Positions 37,701 to 46,196 of a DNA stretch of 64,000 nt are shown here, in pieces. Origin of the DNA: a virus; IMG/VR virus record IMGVR_UViG_3300027752_001458, positions 1-64,000 of that record; one strand, given 5' to 3'. The first letter of the stretch is position 1. Every line of letters starts with the position of its first letter. Under the pieces are notes generated by a model. It saw nothing but the letters and a program-made list of their open reading frames with translations. It did not search any database and was not told where the DNA came from. A program made the translations under genes and the position numbers.

Positions 37701-39125
37701 CTGGAATGTGCTAGTAGGATCGGTAATATCGATATATCTACTGTGTCCAGCATGTGTTTTATTAGTAACTTTTAGTTTTCGTATGTTATTGCTTTTTGCT
37801 AAAGGCAATACTTGATAATCTTGTGCTGACACCATTCTGTCTTGAGCATAAAATGCCTGTGGTGCTCTTTCCTTAATCCCTGCCAATGTCTCTGATGGCA
37901 ATGAATTGTTAATGCTTGTTTGTAATCTAGCAGTAATAGTGAGTACATACTTCTCACCTGTCTGAGTTTCGTATGTTATGTCTGAAACTACGTTGCCCAT
38001 GTCGTCAGGTTGAATACTGTATCTCTCGTCTGCACTTGCTCTGTAAAACGCTCTGTAGTTGCCTACTGGAACGTTTGCAAAGTTACCATCAGCGAACTGT
38101 AATTTAATACCGCCTGTACCTAAGTTTTGTATTGCATACAAGTTAGGTGACTTTTTCGCTAAAGTATTGTACTGTAGTGTCTGCCCAACGGTGTTAGGAA
38201 TCTGTTTCCACTTGGACAGCACACCACCGATAGTACTTACTTGTTGAAAATATACATCAGTTTCATTAATGCCGTCAACAGCAATAGTCTGTGATCTATT
38301 TTCTTCTGGGGTCTCAAAATCGAAAGTTTGTGACTGCAATACTCCTTGTTTGAACATTAAGAAGAATCCGTTATTTGCACTGGAAAGCCCTAGCCCGTCA
38401 TTTCTATGAATTAATCCAAAGTTGTTTGATGGGTCAGGATGCTTTTCAAAGAAGAAATTGTTATCTTCAAAGTCAGCGTTTACGATTTCAAAGTCTCTAC
38501 TAACACCGTTTATACTCTTTTTAAACTTGTAAACAAATGGCGCATTTATTTGAGTGTTAACTTCATATAAGTCGGTAATAATTGAGTTTATTGAACCAGT
38601 CTTAACTGGCTTACTAAATCTATTCACATTGCCAAAGGCACTGTTCATTACAGTAATAAATTGTTCGTAACTGTCTGGGTTGTTTGCATCATTCCAAGTA
38701 ATAGCTCTATTACCTATGTCTGATCCGCCACTATCCGTTAGTGGCTCTGTGGTGCTTACACTTACAATTTTTAACAATCCACCTGCCGCTACGTTCCTTT
38801 TAGGATTATAGCCTAACTGTCTTGCTAGTTTGTATACTGAGTCTTTTCTTTCTGCTGTTTCAAGAAAGTTTTCTCTAGTGTTTACATCCATTCTAAATGC
38901 AATACTCTGTGCCATGTATGCAAGTAATTCTATGATAGCAATGAATTCAGAACTTTCAATGTAATCGTTGAAGTTTTCAGGGAAGTTAGTTCTAATGTAC
39001 TCAATCATCGCTGTACGAATTGTTTCAAAATCGTATGCTTGGAAGTTTACATTGCTGTAAGCCTTATAGGCTATATCCCAATCTTCTGCCGCGAACAAAT
39101 TGTTCTGTCTGTTACTCGTTGCCAT
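34716..39125 (-). CDS. 6: Baseplate wedge protein gp6
   Basis: Homologue of T4 gp6, the wedge protein that forms the continuous ring around the baseplate hub. The N-terminus (residues 12-120) has the characteristic run of helices: FETIRTAMIEYIRTNFPENF, a 'FIAIIELLAYMAQSIAFRMD' segment and ENFLETAERKDSVYKLARQL. The product is 1,469 aa, more than twice T4 gp6 (660 aa), with long beta-rich insertions. A region near residue 430 (ERAPQAFYAQDRMVSAQDYQ) matches the baseplate J-like core. The C-terminus ends in a Ser/Asn/Gly tail (SATSSGNNSSDSSGY). The gene follows gp25 by 2 bp, the usual T4-like order. Confidence 0.9.
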   Translation of the reverse strand: MATSNRQNNLFAAEDWDIAYKAYSNVNFQAYDFETIRTAMIEYIRTNFPENFNDYIESSEFIAIIELLAYMAQSIAFRMDVNTRENFLETAERKDSVYKLARQLGYNPKRNVAAGGLLKIVSVSTTEPLTDSGGSDIGNRAITWNDANNPDSYEQFITVMNSAFGNVNRFSKPVKTGSINSIITDLYEVNTQINAPFVYKFKKSINGVSRDFEIVNADFEDNNFFFEKHPDPSNNFGLIHRNDGLGLSSANNGFFLMFKQGVLQSQTFDFETPEENRSQTIAVDGINETDVYFQQVSTIGGVLSKWKQIPNTVGQTLQYNTLAKKSPNLYAIQNLGTGGIKLQFADGNFANVPVGNYRAFYRASADERYSIQPDDMGNVVSDITYETQTGEKYVLTITARLQTSINNSLPSETLAGIKERAPQAFYAQDRMVSAQDYQVLPLAKSNNIRKLKVTNKTHAGHSRYIDITDPTSTFQTTTTIAEDGALYKEDSPQSYSFIIDGNNTAKEQIEKVFPIYLKNLELRDFIYSDFRNKWIETQPNKFKLDQYGIVWKTLPKTTENDTGYMTETFTQTGTVSDVNISKTELSLIQPGHMIKFVDPADITKYKWVKIVSVRNSGRRVSSSTTANGPFALSENVRDGWAGKEIITTLRSKFYEVESNKISSAIAKKQTFGVGYNATTDTFYVVNNNDMDLTNTFDIGNSEDTSGNNRDRSWLMKFMYEPIDTLSFRYNVELRGTKYIFESYEDCRFYNINQNRIVDSFTGRAKYDTLELTTLNTQGQTLEGFEWRDTTTPTPDYIGDKWYSTKDGVNFTDIPLKSRSVNYSQVEFTVNSNFGLFKNGNSSGNTFVHNLTIPLGSNFDTSDLTSNINVTIANNTGVVHSLPSKVNIDFTSTTFGFPILNAQGNIAYRHDTATYESNIISNRGGGHIYVSNANVATQTGTLTIVDFDDNRHYAVDSTGLASKDLINVNYARAKDRLDTPITWSAVKNFVYADGHTDARKVQVTPFNSTNDDSPDNPIQFDDFVGPNDIVIFEDFDSFDGYTYTKPVKTGILDLRREPGVNFSATKDKIAGNSTGSALNLSGTYYNIADYDIFLVKSKAIVDTFNNVDGKFHNKKVYAKDTGKVYLMSYSSTNLNVVNNYESSKHRAKIGKSFTQDTQNATQESVVFKWNHIANNDMRIDPSISNVHEFFMLTDTYYDEVLSYINVPGTAWPEEPSTLELETEFQILQTYKAASDQILFKSGRFKLLFGDDAQAELQARFKVVRLPGTSLSDNEIKTKIIKSVTKYFSIDNWEFGDTFYFTELSSYIHQEVGNSIGSIVIVPKRATGVFGDLFQVKSDSDELFLSTASVDDIDIVDKITKENIKPTSGTPTFTSYENPESEIGPFAINGYYPLYPTKEASDFVGNGTSHTHDFFGKTFYMPNGITTYMGNYVAEEGKNKATTTQDNVINNQITGSSATSSGNNSSDSSGY

Positions 39126-39127
39126 AT

Positions 39128-39499
39128 TTAAATCTCTCTGCTATCCTGTGTGTATTCCACAAGCAGGGTTTCTTCATCTAAGAAAGGCTTAAGAGTTAGC
39201 TGAACCTGTATGCTAATTGTATGATCAATCACTTGAGTAAACACCTCTTGGATATTAACTCTGGGATCTTTAGTACATATTCTCACTACTTCGTCTCTTA
39301 CTTCTTGTTCTACATAAGTGTCTAGTGGATTCATGATAATATCATAAATAGTAGTACCAAACGTAGGACGCATGACTCGCTCGCCCCTTCGTGTATACAA
39401 TTCGTTTAATAGGTCAACTTTTACTGCTTCACCATTAGTAACAGTGTAAGGAGGTCTAATTTTACCTATTGTGCTAAAGCCTTTATATATGTTTGCCAT
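39128..39499 (-). CDS. 25: Baseplate wedge protein gp25
   Basis: gp25-like protein (123 aa from the ATG at 39499), related to T6SS TssE. The central pattern is GERVMRPTFGTTIYDIIMNP, where the PTFG..i.d.i..p run is the gp25/lysozyme-like family core, followed by a helix (EQEVRDEVVRIC) and beta strands to LLVEYTQD. An upstream in-frame ATG at 39514 overlaps the late box. The ATG at 39499 is exactly 5 nt after GATAAATA and begins MANIYKGF, comparable to T4 gp25 (MANINKL), so I prefer it. No ribosome-binding site is visible. It forms the sheath-attachment part of the wedge with gp6 and gp53. Confidence 0.9.
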   Translation of the reverse strand: MANIYKGFSTIGKIRPPYTVTNGEAVKVDLLNELYTRRGERVMRPTFGTTIYDIIMNPLDTYVEQEVRDEVVRICTKDPRVNIQEVFTQVIDHTISIQVQLTLKPFLDEETLLVEYTQDSREI

Positions 39500-39504
39500 A
39501 TCAA

Positions 39505-39512
39505 TATTTATC
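39505..39512 (-). promoter_or_regulatory. Late promoter box (GATAAATA) for gp25 - gp6 - giant gene
   Basis: Minus strand TGATAAATA-TTGAT-ATG. It drives one of the longest structural transcripts here; the 5-nt spacing makes the gp25 message possibly leaderless. Confidence 0.72.
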
Positions 39513-39520
39513 ATCGTTCG

Positions 39521-39536
39521 TTAAAACATGTTTTAA
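39521..39536. repeat. 16-bp perfect palindrome between divergent promoters
   Basis: TTAAAACATGTTTTAA lies between the late promoter of gp25 (minus) and the early promoter at 39579 (plus). A possible dimer-binding operator; a small GCCC-ATTTC-GGGC hairpin (39541-39553) follows. Function is inference. Confidence 0.4.
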
Positions 39537-39578
39537 TACAGCCCATTTCGGGCCTTGAAAAGTACGCCAAAATAACGG

Positions 39579-39608
39579 TTGACTTTGGTATGATTTAGAC
39601 TATATAAT
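39579..39608 (+). promoter_or_regulatory. Early sigma70-type promoter
   Basis: TTGACT (39579-39584) and TATAAT (39603-39608) with an 18-bp spacer; the -35 continues as TTGACTTTGGTA, shared with the promoter at 52697. It drives the small operon at 39661-40751. Confidence 0.78.
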
Positions 39609-39660
39609 ACTGGAGCATAATACTTTTTATGCATTTTTTACTTTTAAATTTAGGACAGTT

Positions 39661-39945
39661 ATGAAAAACGTTTTAGACAAATTTAACAGCATCGTTGAGC
39701 TTGCAGACAAGGCTAACAAAGCCATTGCCCGCAACCGTTATGAAGGAACTACAGGCTATGGCCCCAGGTTCAGAAAAATGATGCACTTTAACAACAGGCG
39801 TGTACACTCAGTGGGCATTTACGATTACCATCTTAAGAACTACGTTCTGTTTGAGCTAGTCAATATGGTCGGTCAGTCAAAGCACTCGATTCCAAAAGAA
39901 TTGCGTCAAATGGAGCGACTAATATTAGATGCCAAGATTGCCTAA
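39661..39945 (+). CDS. Hypothetical protein, 94 aa
   Basis: First gene after an early promoter. It is a basic protein with a helical N-terminus (VLDKFNSIVELADKANKAIA) and an aromatic/basic middle (YGPRFRKMMHFNNRRVHS). No metal site, signal peptide or known domain recognised. It overlaps the hydrolase start by 17 bp. Its early position and basic nature would suit a nucleic-acid- or host-protein-binding factor, but nothing in the sequence proves that. Confidence 0.7.
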   Translation: MKNVLDKFNSIVELADKANKAIARNRYEGTTGYGPRFRKMMHFNNRRVHSVGIYDYHLKNYVLFELVNMVGQSKHSIPKELRQMERLILDAKIA

Positions 39946-40579
39946 CGTAGTATTTGTTCACGGATCAGGTCAATCAGGGCTTAGTGTTAGTTATTTAGAA
40001 GTATTTTTGCCAGAATGTAATCTAGTTTGTCTAGAATACAAAGTGCAAGAAAACCCAGATGATATACTGAAACGATTCAACTTGCTTACTCGTAATGAGT
40101 TTGGAGACGAATCGTTTCATATAATTGCACATAGTTACGGTTGTTTGATCTCTAGCCTGTTTGCCGCGAAGTCGAAACGAGTATTATCATTCGTTGCATT
40201 AAGTTCCCCATGGGGAGGCAGTCAAACAGCACGTTGGATATCAATGGTATTCCGACAAAGTAAACTGTTTAACAATGTAAAGCCGAACAGTAACTTTATG
40301 CAAGACATACAAAACATCAAGTTAGACTGTCATGTTACGAATGTAGTAACAACAGGATCGACAGGCTCTGCTAATGACTTGGCAGGGCTAGGAACACAGC
40401 ACAACGACGGACTACTCACAGTTGCTACTCAGACCAATGTACCGAAAGGATTTTCTAACGTGGAAACTGTTTACCTTCCGTTGAGTCACAACGAAGTACT
40501 TTTATCATTCGATACTATAAATATAATTAAGAAACATACCTTCGGAGACACTAGTGGCACAGAATACTTCTTTAAATAA
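39929..40579 (+). CDS. Alpha/beta hydrolase (lipase/esterase-like)
   Basis: A 216-aa serine hydrolase of the alpha/beta fold. The oxyanion loop HGSG is at residues 11-14; the nucleophile elbow AHSYG places the catalytic serine at S69 (first Gly replaced by Ala, which is common in lipases). A candidate acid is D160 (HNDGLL) and a candidate base H187 (LSHNEV), in the right order. SSPWGG after the nucleophile resembles lipase/PGAP1-like proteins. No signal peptide, so it should act in the cytoplasm unless exported with lysis. Expressed early; substrate unknown (lipid, ester or acyl-thioester). It lies between two small unknown genes in one operon. Confidence 0.8.
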   Translation: MPRLPNVVFVHGSGQSGLSVSYLEVFLPECNLVCLEYKVQENPDDILKRFNLLTRNEFGDESFHIIAHSYGCLISSLFAAKSKRVLSFVALSSPWGGSQTARWISMVFRQSKLFNNVKPNSNFMQDIQNIKLDCHVTNVVTTGSTGSANDLAGLGTQHNDGLLTVATQTNVPKGFSNVETVYLPLSHNEVLLSFDTINIIKKHTFGDTSGTEYFFK

Positions 40580-40751
40580 TACACTCGAAGAAGAGTTAAG
40601 ACTAATGCTGATACAGAAGAATAACGAATGCAATCTCTACAAAGAAGAAATTAAAATATTAAAAAGGTCTGTTGCTGAAGAACAAGAAGGCAAATACAGA
40701 GCTTACATTAAGATTGCAGATTTACAAAAAGCAAACCCTCAGAAATACTGA
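40554..40751 (+). CDS. Small coiled-coil-like protein, 65 aa
   Basis: Begins at a GTG overlapping the end of the hydrolase gene by 26 bp. The sequence is almost wholly helical with heptad-like spacing of Leu/Ile (LEEELRLMLIQKNNECNLYKE, IKILKRSVAEEQ) and many charged residues, suggesting a coiled coil. It ends 3 bp before the convergent gp5 gene. No function recognised. The long overlap and alternative start lower certainty. Confidence 0.55.
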   Translation: MAQNTSLNNTLEEELRLMLIQKNNECNLYKEEIKILKRSVAEEQEGKYRAYIKIADLQKANPQKY

Positions 40752-40754
40752 CCG

Positions 40755-43493
40755 TTATAATCCTTTTGCTAACTTCTGCATAAGATACAAATCAGCTTGT
40801 TTGAAATCATACCCGTTACTGTCACTTGCAATTCTCATAATTTCAGGCAACATGCTATCTGATGATTGCCATAAGTAGGACATAACTGCACCCTTACCTT
40901 GGTCAACAGATTTAGACCCTGATACACCCTTTGATCCGCTAAATTTGGATAATGCAAAACTTCTAGCAATGTCGTTGTCACTGCCTGCCATTATGCTTCG
41001 TAGTGCTCTACTACTATCAAATCCATCTTTGCCCAGTGTGTGAGTTAACATAGTTAGTGCGATGCCTTGTTGCGTTGACATAGGACGGTTAGCTTTCTTA
41101 AATGCGTACCTAGACATTTGTTTCAAGTCATTGTTTAATAATTGCTTACTTGCATTTTTACTCATACCAGCGGCAACTTGGTTTATAAATATAGGTTCTT
41201 TATAAGCGCCACCTTTCGGTACGATGGCATACGCAGAATCACCTGCACTAAACTTACTACTAACTTGACTTGCTTTAAGAATGCCTTGTGAGGATAAATC
41301 TTGTCCTGGTCCAGCCGTTTTAATAATGTCTGCAATGTCTGCCGAAGATAGCTTTCCTTTACCTGTATCAATCATTGTAGTAGCTGATGTCGGGTCAAAG
41401 TTCTTGCCATCACCAAACATAACTACGCCAGCCTTTTGTTCTGCCTCGCCCAGTATGTGCTTGTACCCAATTGCCTTTACAGGCTTATCAGGCTTAATAC
41501 CACCCGGGTATTGCATTTCATGTTCTGTTAACATTGGTGCAGAACATGATGTAATCATGTCCTCTGTTGCTTTTAAGCCAGGCCCATTAGCAAATTCACT
41601 TGCCAATGCATCACCTGCCATTGTCTTACTTTTTAGTAACGGGGCATCTTTGTAATTAGGCACCATAGTGTTAAGTGTTTCTACATCTTTAGGATTACCT
41701 GATGTATCATAAAATTGTCCTCTAACGTGTCCTTCTAATGCTGGACCAGTTACTCCGTCAAAGCCAGTGCCTTGTTTAACACTACCATCTGGAGCGACTA
41801 TGGTGTCTGGGCCTATGTAACCAGAGTCCGATGAACCTGGGGCCATGTTGTTAGCCGCAAATTTATCACCTGCTATAGCATCCGAACCGCCTGGGGCAGG
41901 GATAGTAATGTCTTGTGTTAAATGTCCGAACCACGGTTCTCTGGTTGTGATCATTGTTGTCGTAGATGCGACTTTTATTTTCTTGCCTCGAGGGTCTTGG
42001 AAATTGCCTGCATACTTAGAATCAACTGTTGCTGGTAAAGACGGATCAACTTGTCTTAATCCGTTTGTAGGTAAAGGATTGCGAGTGTCTGTTTCTGCAT
42101 GGTCATAGTCCATAACAGGAATGCTCAACGGCTCGTCCTGAAATACTGTTACTGTTAAGGGTGTAATCGGTCCAGGGACGCCAGCTGATCCTGTGCTTCC
42201 ACCATCATTAAGATGTACAGTTGCCCCTTTAACATAACTAGGTCCGCCTGATACAACGTGTGTTGATCCACCTGTACTTATAAATGCATCACTACCGGAT
42301 TCTATCACAGTGGTTGCAGGAGTTTTAACTTCTATGCCTGACTCACCATATAGTTGCACACCGCCTTTTGATGCCGCCGATATTAAACTGCCGTCTTTAA
42401 GTGTTTGCATTTTAATTTGATTGTTTGTTAATTCGTTAATGCTATTACCGGCTTGTATATAAACATCACCACCAGTTGCGCCGCCTAAGTTTATTGTGTC
42501 TACTTCGCCGCCGGCATCTTCTAGCAACCCTGCGTTTATGTTTACCCTAACACCAGCATCTAAGTTTAATGTATGATCTGCTCTAATATTAACATTAGCG
42601 GTTGCTCTCATGTTTAAGTCGCTGTCGCTAAACACTTGTATACTGCCGTCTGCGGATAACTCTACCCAAGCAGTACCAGGACTGTTGATAACATAAACAA
42701 GTTCATTTGTATCGTCTATCAATACCTGTCCGCCACCAGCAGTTCTCATTCTGATATGACGCTGTTCCAAGTTATCGTCCATTACAAAACTGTGTCCGCC
42801 TAATCTATTTGTGCCGTCCTTTTTTCCTGTATCAACATTTACTTGCTCTGGCCCAGGTGTTAAAAACCCAAATACTTGTGAAGGACTTTCTCGTCTTGCA
42901 CCACTAGTTGTTGTACCTCTAACAGGGTCATTAATTAGTCCCTGCATTACTATAGGAAATGCTATGTATGGATTAAGTGGTCGCTGTGGAGTTTTACCGT
43001 GGCTTTTATTTTCGTCTCGTCTATTCTTTTCTGCTGTCGGTAATGGCTGGCTTGTGCCAAATGTTGCGCCAGCTGGGTTACCGGGCACCATGTTTTGCAT
43101 TTGGTCCGGGAACATGCATCCTATAATAATAGGTTGTTTCTTTTTACCGTCGCCGAATATTACTAACACAAAGTTGCCTGGATCAGGTGGAACCATCCAC
43201 ATGCCATATGTCTTCATTGTGTCTTGATATTTCGTTGTATTCTTTCCAACTGATGCACTAGGAGTTGTGCCTGCAAAAGGACTACTCCAGTAACAGTTAA
43301 AATACCCTTTTGGATCGTTTCTGTCTTTTGACAACATTGGGATATAAACAGGTATACGTCCGCTGTGACTTGCATCTTTAGGTCTTACAATTACTTCGCC
43401 TACATAGATACCGTGATCCAGATTTGCCTCTTCACGTGACTTGTCTACTGGATTCTTTCTACTTATTTTATATTCGTCTGCCTTATACGCCAT
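40755..43493 (-). CDS. 5: Baseplate hub/needle protein gp5 with C-terminal lysozyme-like domain
   Basis: Cell-puncturing hub protein, 912 aa (T4 gp5 575 aa). Residues ~25-150 form the OB-fold domain (GIYVGEVIVRPKDASHSGRI, PPDPGNFVLVIFGDG). Residues ~245-430 are a beta-helix-like needle with repeated short strands (VNIRADHTLNLDAG, VQLYGESGIEVKT). Residues ~655-860 resemble a T4-type (GH24) lysozyme: HEMQYPGG with a Glu at 659, AIGYKHILGE at the place of T4 'TIGIGHLL', and KQLLNNDLKQMSRYAF with MSTQQGIALTMLTHTLG for the second half. The Thr of the catalytic triad appears to be Ala (674) and the Asp is shifted, with ~100 residues inserted. The domain follows the needle instead of lying between OB and needle as in T4. 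ATG with AGGG upstream; 1 bp from the hub-like gene. Confidence 0.85.
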   Translation of the reverse strand: MAYKADEYKISRKNPVDKSREEANLDHGIYVGEVIVRPKDASHSGRIPVYIPMLSKDRNDPKGYFNCYWSSPFAGTTPSASVGKNTTKYQDTMKTYGMWMVPPDPGNFVLVIFGDGKKKQPIIIGCMFPDQMQNMVPGNPAGATFGTSQPLPTAEKNRRDENKSHGKTPQRPLNPYIAFPIVMQGLINDPVRGTTTSGARRESPSQVFGFLTPGPEQVNVDTGKKDGTNRLGGHSFVMDDNLEQRHIRMRTAGGGQVLIDDTNELVYVINSPGTAWVELSADGSIQVFSDSDLNMRATANVNIRADHTLNLDAGVRVNINAGLLEDAGGEVDTINLGGATGGDVYIQAGNSINELTNNQIKMQTLKDGSLISAASKGGVQLYGESGIEVKTPATTVIESGSDAFISTGGSTHVVSGGPSYVKGATVHLNDGGSTGSAGVPGPITPLTVTVFQDEPLSIPVMDYDHAETDTRNPLPTNGLRQVDPSLPATVDSKYAGNFQDPRGKKIKVASTTTMITTREPWFGHLTQDITIPAPGGSDAIAGDKFAANNMAPGSSDSGYIGPDTIVAPDGSVKQGTGFDGVTGPALEGHVRGQFYDTSGNPKDVETLNTMVPNYKDAPLLKSKTMAGDALASEFANGPGLKATEDMITSCSAPMLTEHEMQYPGGIKPDKPVKAIGYKHILGEAEQKAGVVMFGDGKNFDPTSATTMIDTGKGKLSSADIADIIKTAGPGQDLSSQGILKASQVSSKFSAGDSAYAIVPKGGAYKEPIFINQVAAGMSKNASKQLLNNDLKQMSRYAFKKANRPMSTQQGIALTMLTHTLGKDGFDSSRALRSIMAGSDNDIARSFALSKFSGSKGVSGSKSVDQGKGAVMSYLWQSSDSMLPEIMRIASDSNGYDFKQADLYLMQKLAKGL

Positions 43494-43494
43494 C

Positions 43495-45900
43495 TTATCG
43501 CCCTGTTAGATCTATTTTAGATAGACTTAGTGATGTTACTTTTGGTGCTCTGGTCATTTCAACTTCAAACAATCCACCTGAGAAACTTGCTGTAAGTCCG
43601 ATAATCGCGTATACTCCACTTATAAAGAATGCTGTTCCTTGCTGTGTCATATAACCTGTGTTCTCATCTTCATCGTCAACGTTTGGGTCTCGGACTCGAG
43701 GTGTTTGCATTGTAAACAAAAAGTAGTTATCACTATTGCCATACACTGCATACTCATCCGTGGACTTTTTATCTTCGCTCGCCGCGTCTGCGTTACCTGG
43801 GTTACGCTGGTCTCTTGCGTTTGCATAAGGCATTGGTCTACCTAGGTACCATGGATCGCCACGTACTTTTAAATTTAAATCTATTAAAATACCTGCATCA
43901 TTTACATTCTGGTACATGTACCCAAACAGTGTTGCACTTGCTGTACCGTCATTTGTTTGGTTCGATGTTGCTATTACACTCTTGCCGTAATTATATTTTG
44001 GCTTAGGCGATGTATCGATATCTTCTGCTGTTTTCTTTGTGCTTTTCTTTAGTTGTTGTAATGCTTGGTATCCTGATAATTCACCGATAACGGTTGTTGT
44101 ACCACCATAATCACTTAGTAAGTCTGCACTATATAAGTATCCGCTTGCTTCTGGCTTGTATGGCTGTGCATTAGGATTAGGTGCCGGAGAGTCAACAGGG
44201 AAGTCTTCTTTTCCTTGTTCTGTTTTTCTGTAACCCAACGGATCTGAGCCTTGGTTATTAACGTACAAAATAGTATCTGCTAAATCGGCTCGTCTTTTAT
44301 CATCATCCATTATATCTGTGTATTCGTCACTTGATAGTCCTAGGGTGTCTTGTACTCGCTGGGCAAACACATCATCATCTAACGCCGCATTAATTCCTGC
44401 ACTGTCTTGTACCTTTGCCGCCACTTCTGCATCACGATCTTTGCCGTCAAGGTCAGTAGTAGCATCTTGATTCATTGTCGGAGAGTTTGCATTTGTGGCC
44501 ATGTCGCCCATTGTGCCTCCGCCTGGAACAGCAAGTAATAATTGACCTGCATTATACGAAATATCTGCACTTAGTATTTGGTCATTCAAGCCTGTGTATA
44601 GATAGTTGTACACCTTTTTAATGTTCATCTCTCTTACACGTTTTGTTGTTTGCTCTTTGTTAAGGTTGTTTTCTGCCGCCGCAACTTCGACGTCAGCTCT
44701 ATCATATATGATAGGTTTATAAATTATCTTCTTTGGATACTTGTTACGTTTGGTATCAAACACAGCGGCACCTGTTTCATCTAGTTCATATGATATCGAT
44801 GATTCAATCTTGTACCACTTAGTAAATGTTTGTGCTAGGTCAAATCCATCTGCGTTCACAGCCGGCTCATCGAATACTTTTTTCCTACTAGTCTTATCTA
44901 AGAAACCAGGACACATTACAAGTAGTGTGGTAAAGAACTGATTCATGTCTGTTCCTTCCTTCATTGCAATATTTTGATTGAACAGCCAGTCTGTGCCTGC
45001 TTCGACTCCGCCATCGAAACTTTCGGGGTCGTCTTCTAATCTCTTCTTGTATTCGTCTAACGTCTTAACACCTTTTTCCTGTGAGTTAATTAATCTATTA
45101 ACTTCTTCAGCCGCGTTGGCTCCTGCCTTGGTAACTTCTAAATCAGATATTTCTGATTTAAGTTGGGTAAGGTCAAACACAATTTCGTCATGTATGCCTT
45201 CTGCTTTTAAATTGTCTTCTCTATATTTTTTTAATTGGTCTTGTAAATCTTGTACAAGAGTTTCGATATCGTTACCGCTAACTTTTAAGTCTTTTGGTAA
45301 CTTAAAGTACTCGTCTGTGTAAGCAACTTGCGATCCTACTGGGCACGAAAAGTCGTATGTGCTACCAGTGGAGTCAATAGCAACACCTACTTCTGCGATA
45401 GTTAGTTTGTAAATAAATGGTCCGCCGATTGGACTGCCCGTTGTGTCTGAACTTTGAACTGGTGCGCCACCTACATCGTTGTCAGCATTCGGATTGTTCT
45501 CATATCCTTTAAATTCAACTGCTAAAAATAGTGGAACATCTGCCCACATATATTTGTGACCTAATGCCAACTTAGCGGCTTGTATCTGATCTAGTAAATC
45601 TGCGGCACTTGGCTGGAACAATTGGAACGTAGTCTTAATTGCCATTGCATTACCTGTTTTAGGCGATCCAACAATTTCAATATTGAGGTTGTCTATTTGC
45701 ACACCAGTAACACCGGTCTGTGCAATAACAACTGTACGTCCTGGCTCTGCGGCATACTGTCCTCTAAGCCACTCCTCTTCACCGATCATGTACAACTTAA
45801 GATTGTAACTGGTGTTTTCGTAGTGGTCTAGTATGTTACCCATCACTGCGTCTAGGTATACATTTTCTATCGCTTCTTTTTTATCTTTCGTTTTTGCCAT
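43495..45900 (-). CDS. Large baseplate/hub-like structural protein, 801 aa
   Basis: Unnamed structural protein between gp53 and gp5. N-terminal strands (NTSYNLKLYMIGEEEW) and a C-terminal beta-rich end (GGLFEVEMTRAPKV) look like tail-hub proteins. Residues ~200-290 contain a predicted coiled coil (DIETLVQDLQDQLKKYRED, then SEISDLEVTKAGANAAEEVNRL), and the middle (~460-600) is acidic and flexible. Its place next to gp5 and its size would suit a replacement for T4 hub protein gp27, which I do not find elsewhere in the window; this is inference. The ATG overlaps the gp53 stop by 1 bp (TAATG). Confidence 0.65.
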   Translation of the reverse strand: MAKTKDKKEAIENVYLDAVMGNILDHYENTSYNLKLYMIGEEEWLRGQYAAEPGRTVVIAQTGVTGVQIDNLNIEIVGSPKTGNAMAIKTTFQLFQPSAADLLDQIQAAKLALGHKYMWADVPLFLAVEFKGYENNPNADNDVGGAPVQSSDTTGSPIGGPFIYKLTIAEVGVAIDSTGSTYDFSCPVGSQVAYTDEYFKLPKDLKVSGNDIETLVQDLQDQLKKYREDNLKAEGIHDEIVFDLTQLKSEISDLEVTKAGANAAEEVNRLINSQEKGVKTLDEYKKRLEDDPESFDGGVEAGTDWLFNQNIAMKEGTDMNQFFTTLLVMCPGFLDKTSRKKVFDEPAVNADGFDLAQTFTKWYKIESSISYELDETGAAVFDTKRNKYPKKIIYKPIIYDRADVEVAAAENNLNKEQTTKRVREMNIKKVYNYLYTGLNDQILSADISYNAGQLLLAVPGGGTMGDMATNANSPTMNQDATTDLDGKDRDAEVAAKVQDSAGINAALDDDVFAQRVQDTLGLSSDEYTDIMDDDKRRADLADTILYVNNQGSDPLGYRKTEQGKEDFPVDSPAPNPNAQPYKPEASGYLYSADLLSDYGGTTTVIGELSGYQALQQLKKSTKKTAEDIDTSPKPKYNYGKSVIATSNQTNDGTASATLFGYMYQNVNDAGILIDLNLKVRGDPWYLGRPMPYANARDQRNPGNADAASEDKKSTDEYAVYGNSDNYFLFTMQTPRVRDPNVDDEDENTGYMTQQGTAFFISGVYAIIGLTASFSGGLFEVEMTRAPKVTSLSLSKIDLTGR

Positions 45901-46196
45901 TATCTGAGTCTGTCTATTGCATTAGTTGAAGGTATATAAATTTCTTTACCTGAAGTAAAATCTTCAAGCGGGTCCACTAACAAATCTGGATTTCTTAATG
46001 CAAACACCCACCACAGTTTCGTAGTGCCGAATAATTTATTAGACAACAGATCTGGTCTCTTGTCAAATTTACTTTCAATAACATAGACCTGGTCAGCAGG
46101 CGATGATCCAATTTTTGGTAGCGTGTTAACATCTAAGTAAAACTTATTAACAGGCGCTCCTCGTAAGAAACTGTTAGTGTCGTGGAAGGAAGCCAT
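45900..46196 (-). CDS. 53: Baseplate wedge protein gp53
   Basis: gp53-like protein of 98 aa, half the length of T4 gp53 (196 aa), corresponding to its LysM-like core. The signature is RPDLLSNKLFGTTKLWWVFA, followed by LRNPDLLVDPLEDFTSGKEI and YIPS, the 'L..kLYGt..LWWvf...N....P...l..G..i.iP' pattern. It joins wedges to each other and to gp25 and gp6. Both ends overlap neighbours by one base (TAATG at start and stop), so it is coupled to gp48 and the hub-like gene. Confidence 0.88.
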   Translation of the reverse strand: MASFHDTNSFLRGAPVNKFYLDVNTLPKIGSSPADQVYVIESKFDKRPDLLSNKLFGTTKLWWVFALRNPDLLVDPLEDFTSGKEIYIPSTNAIDRLR

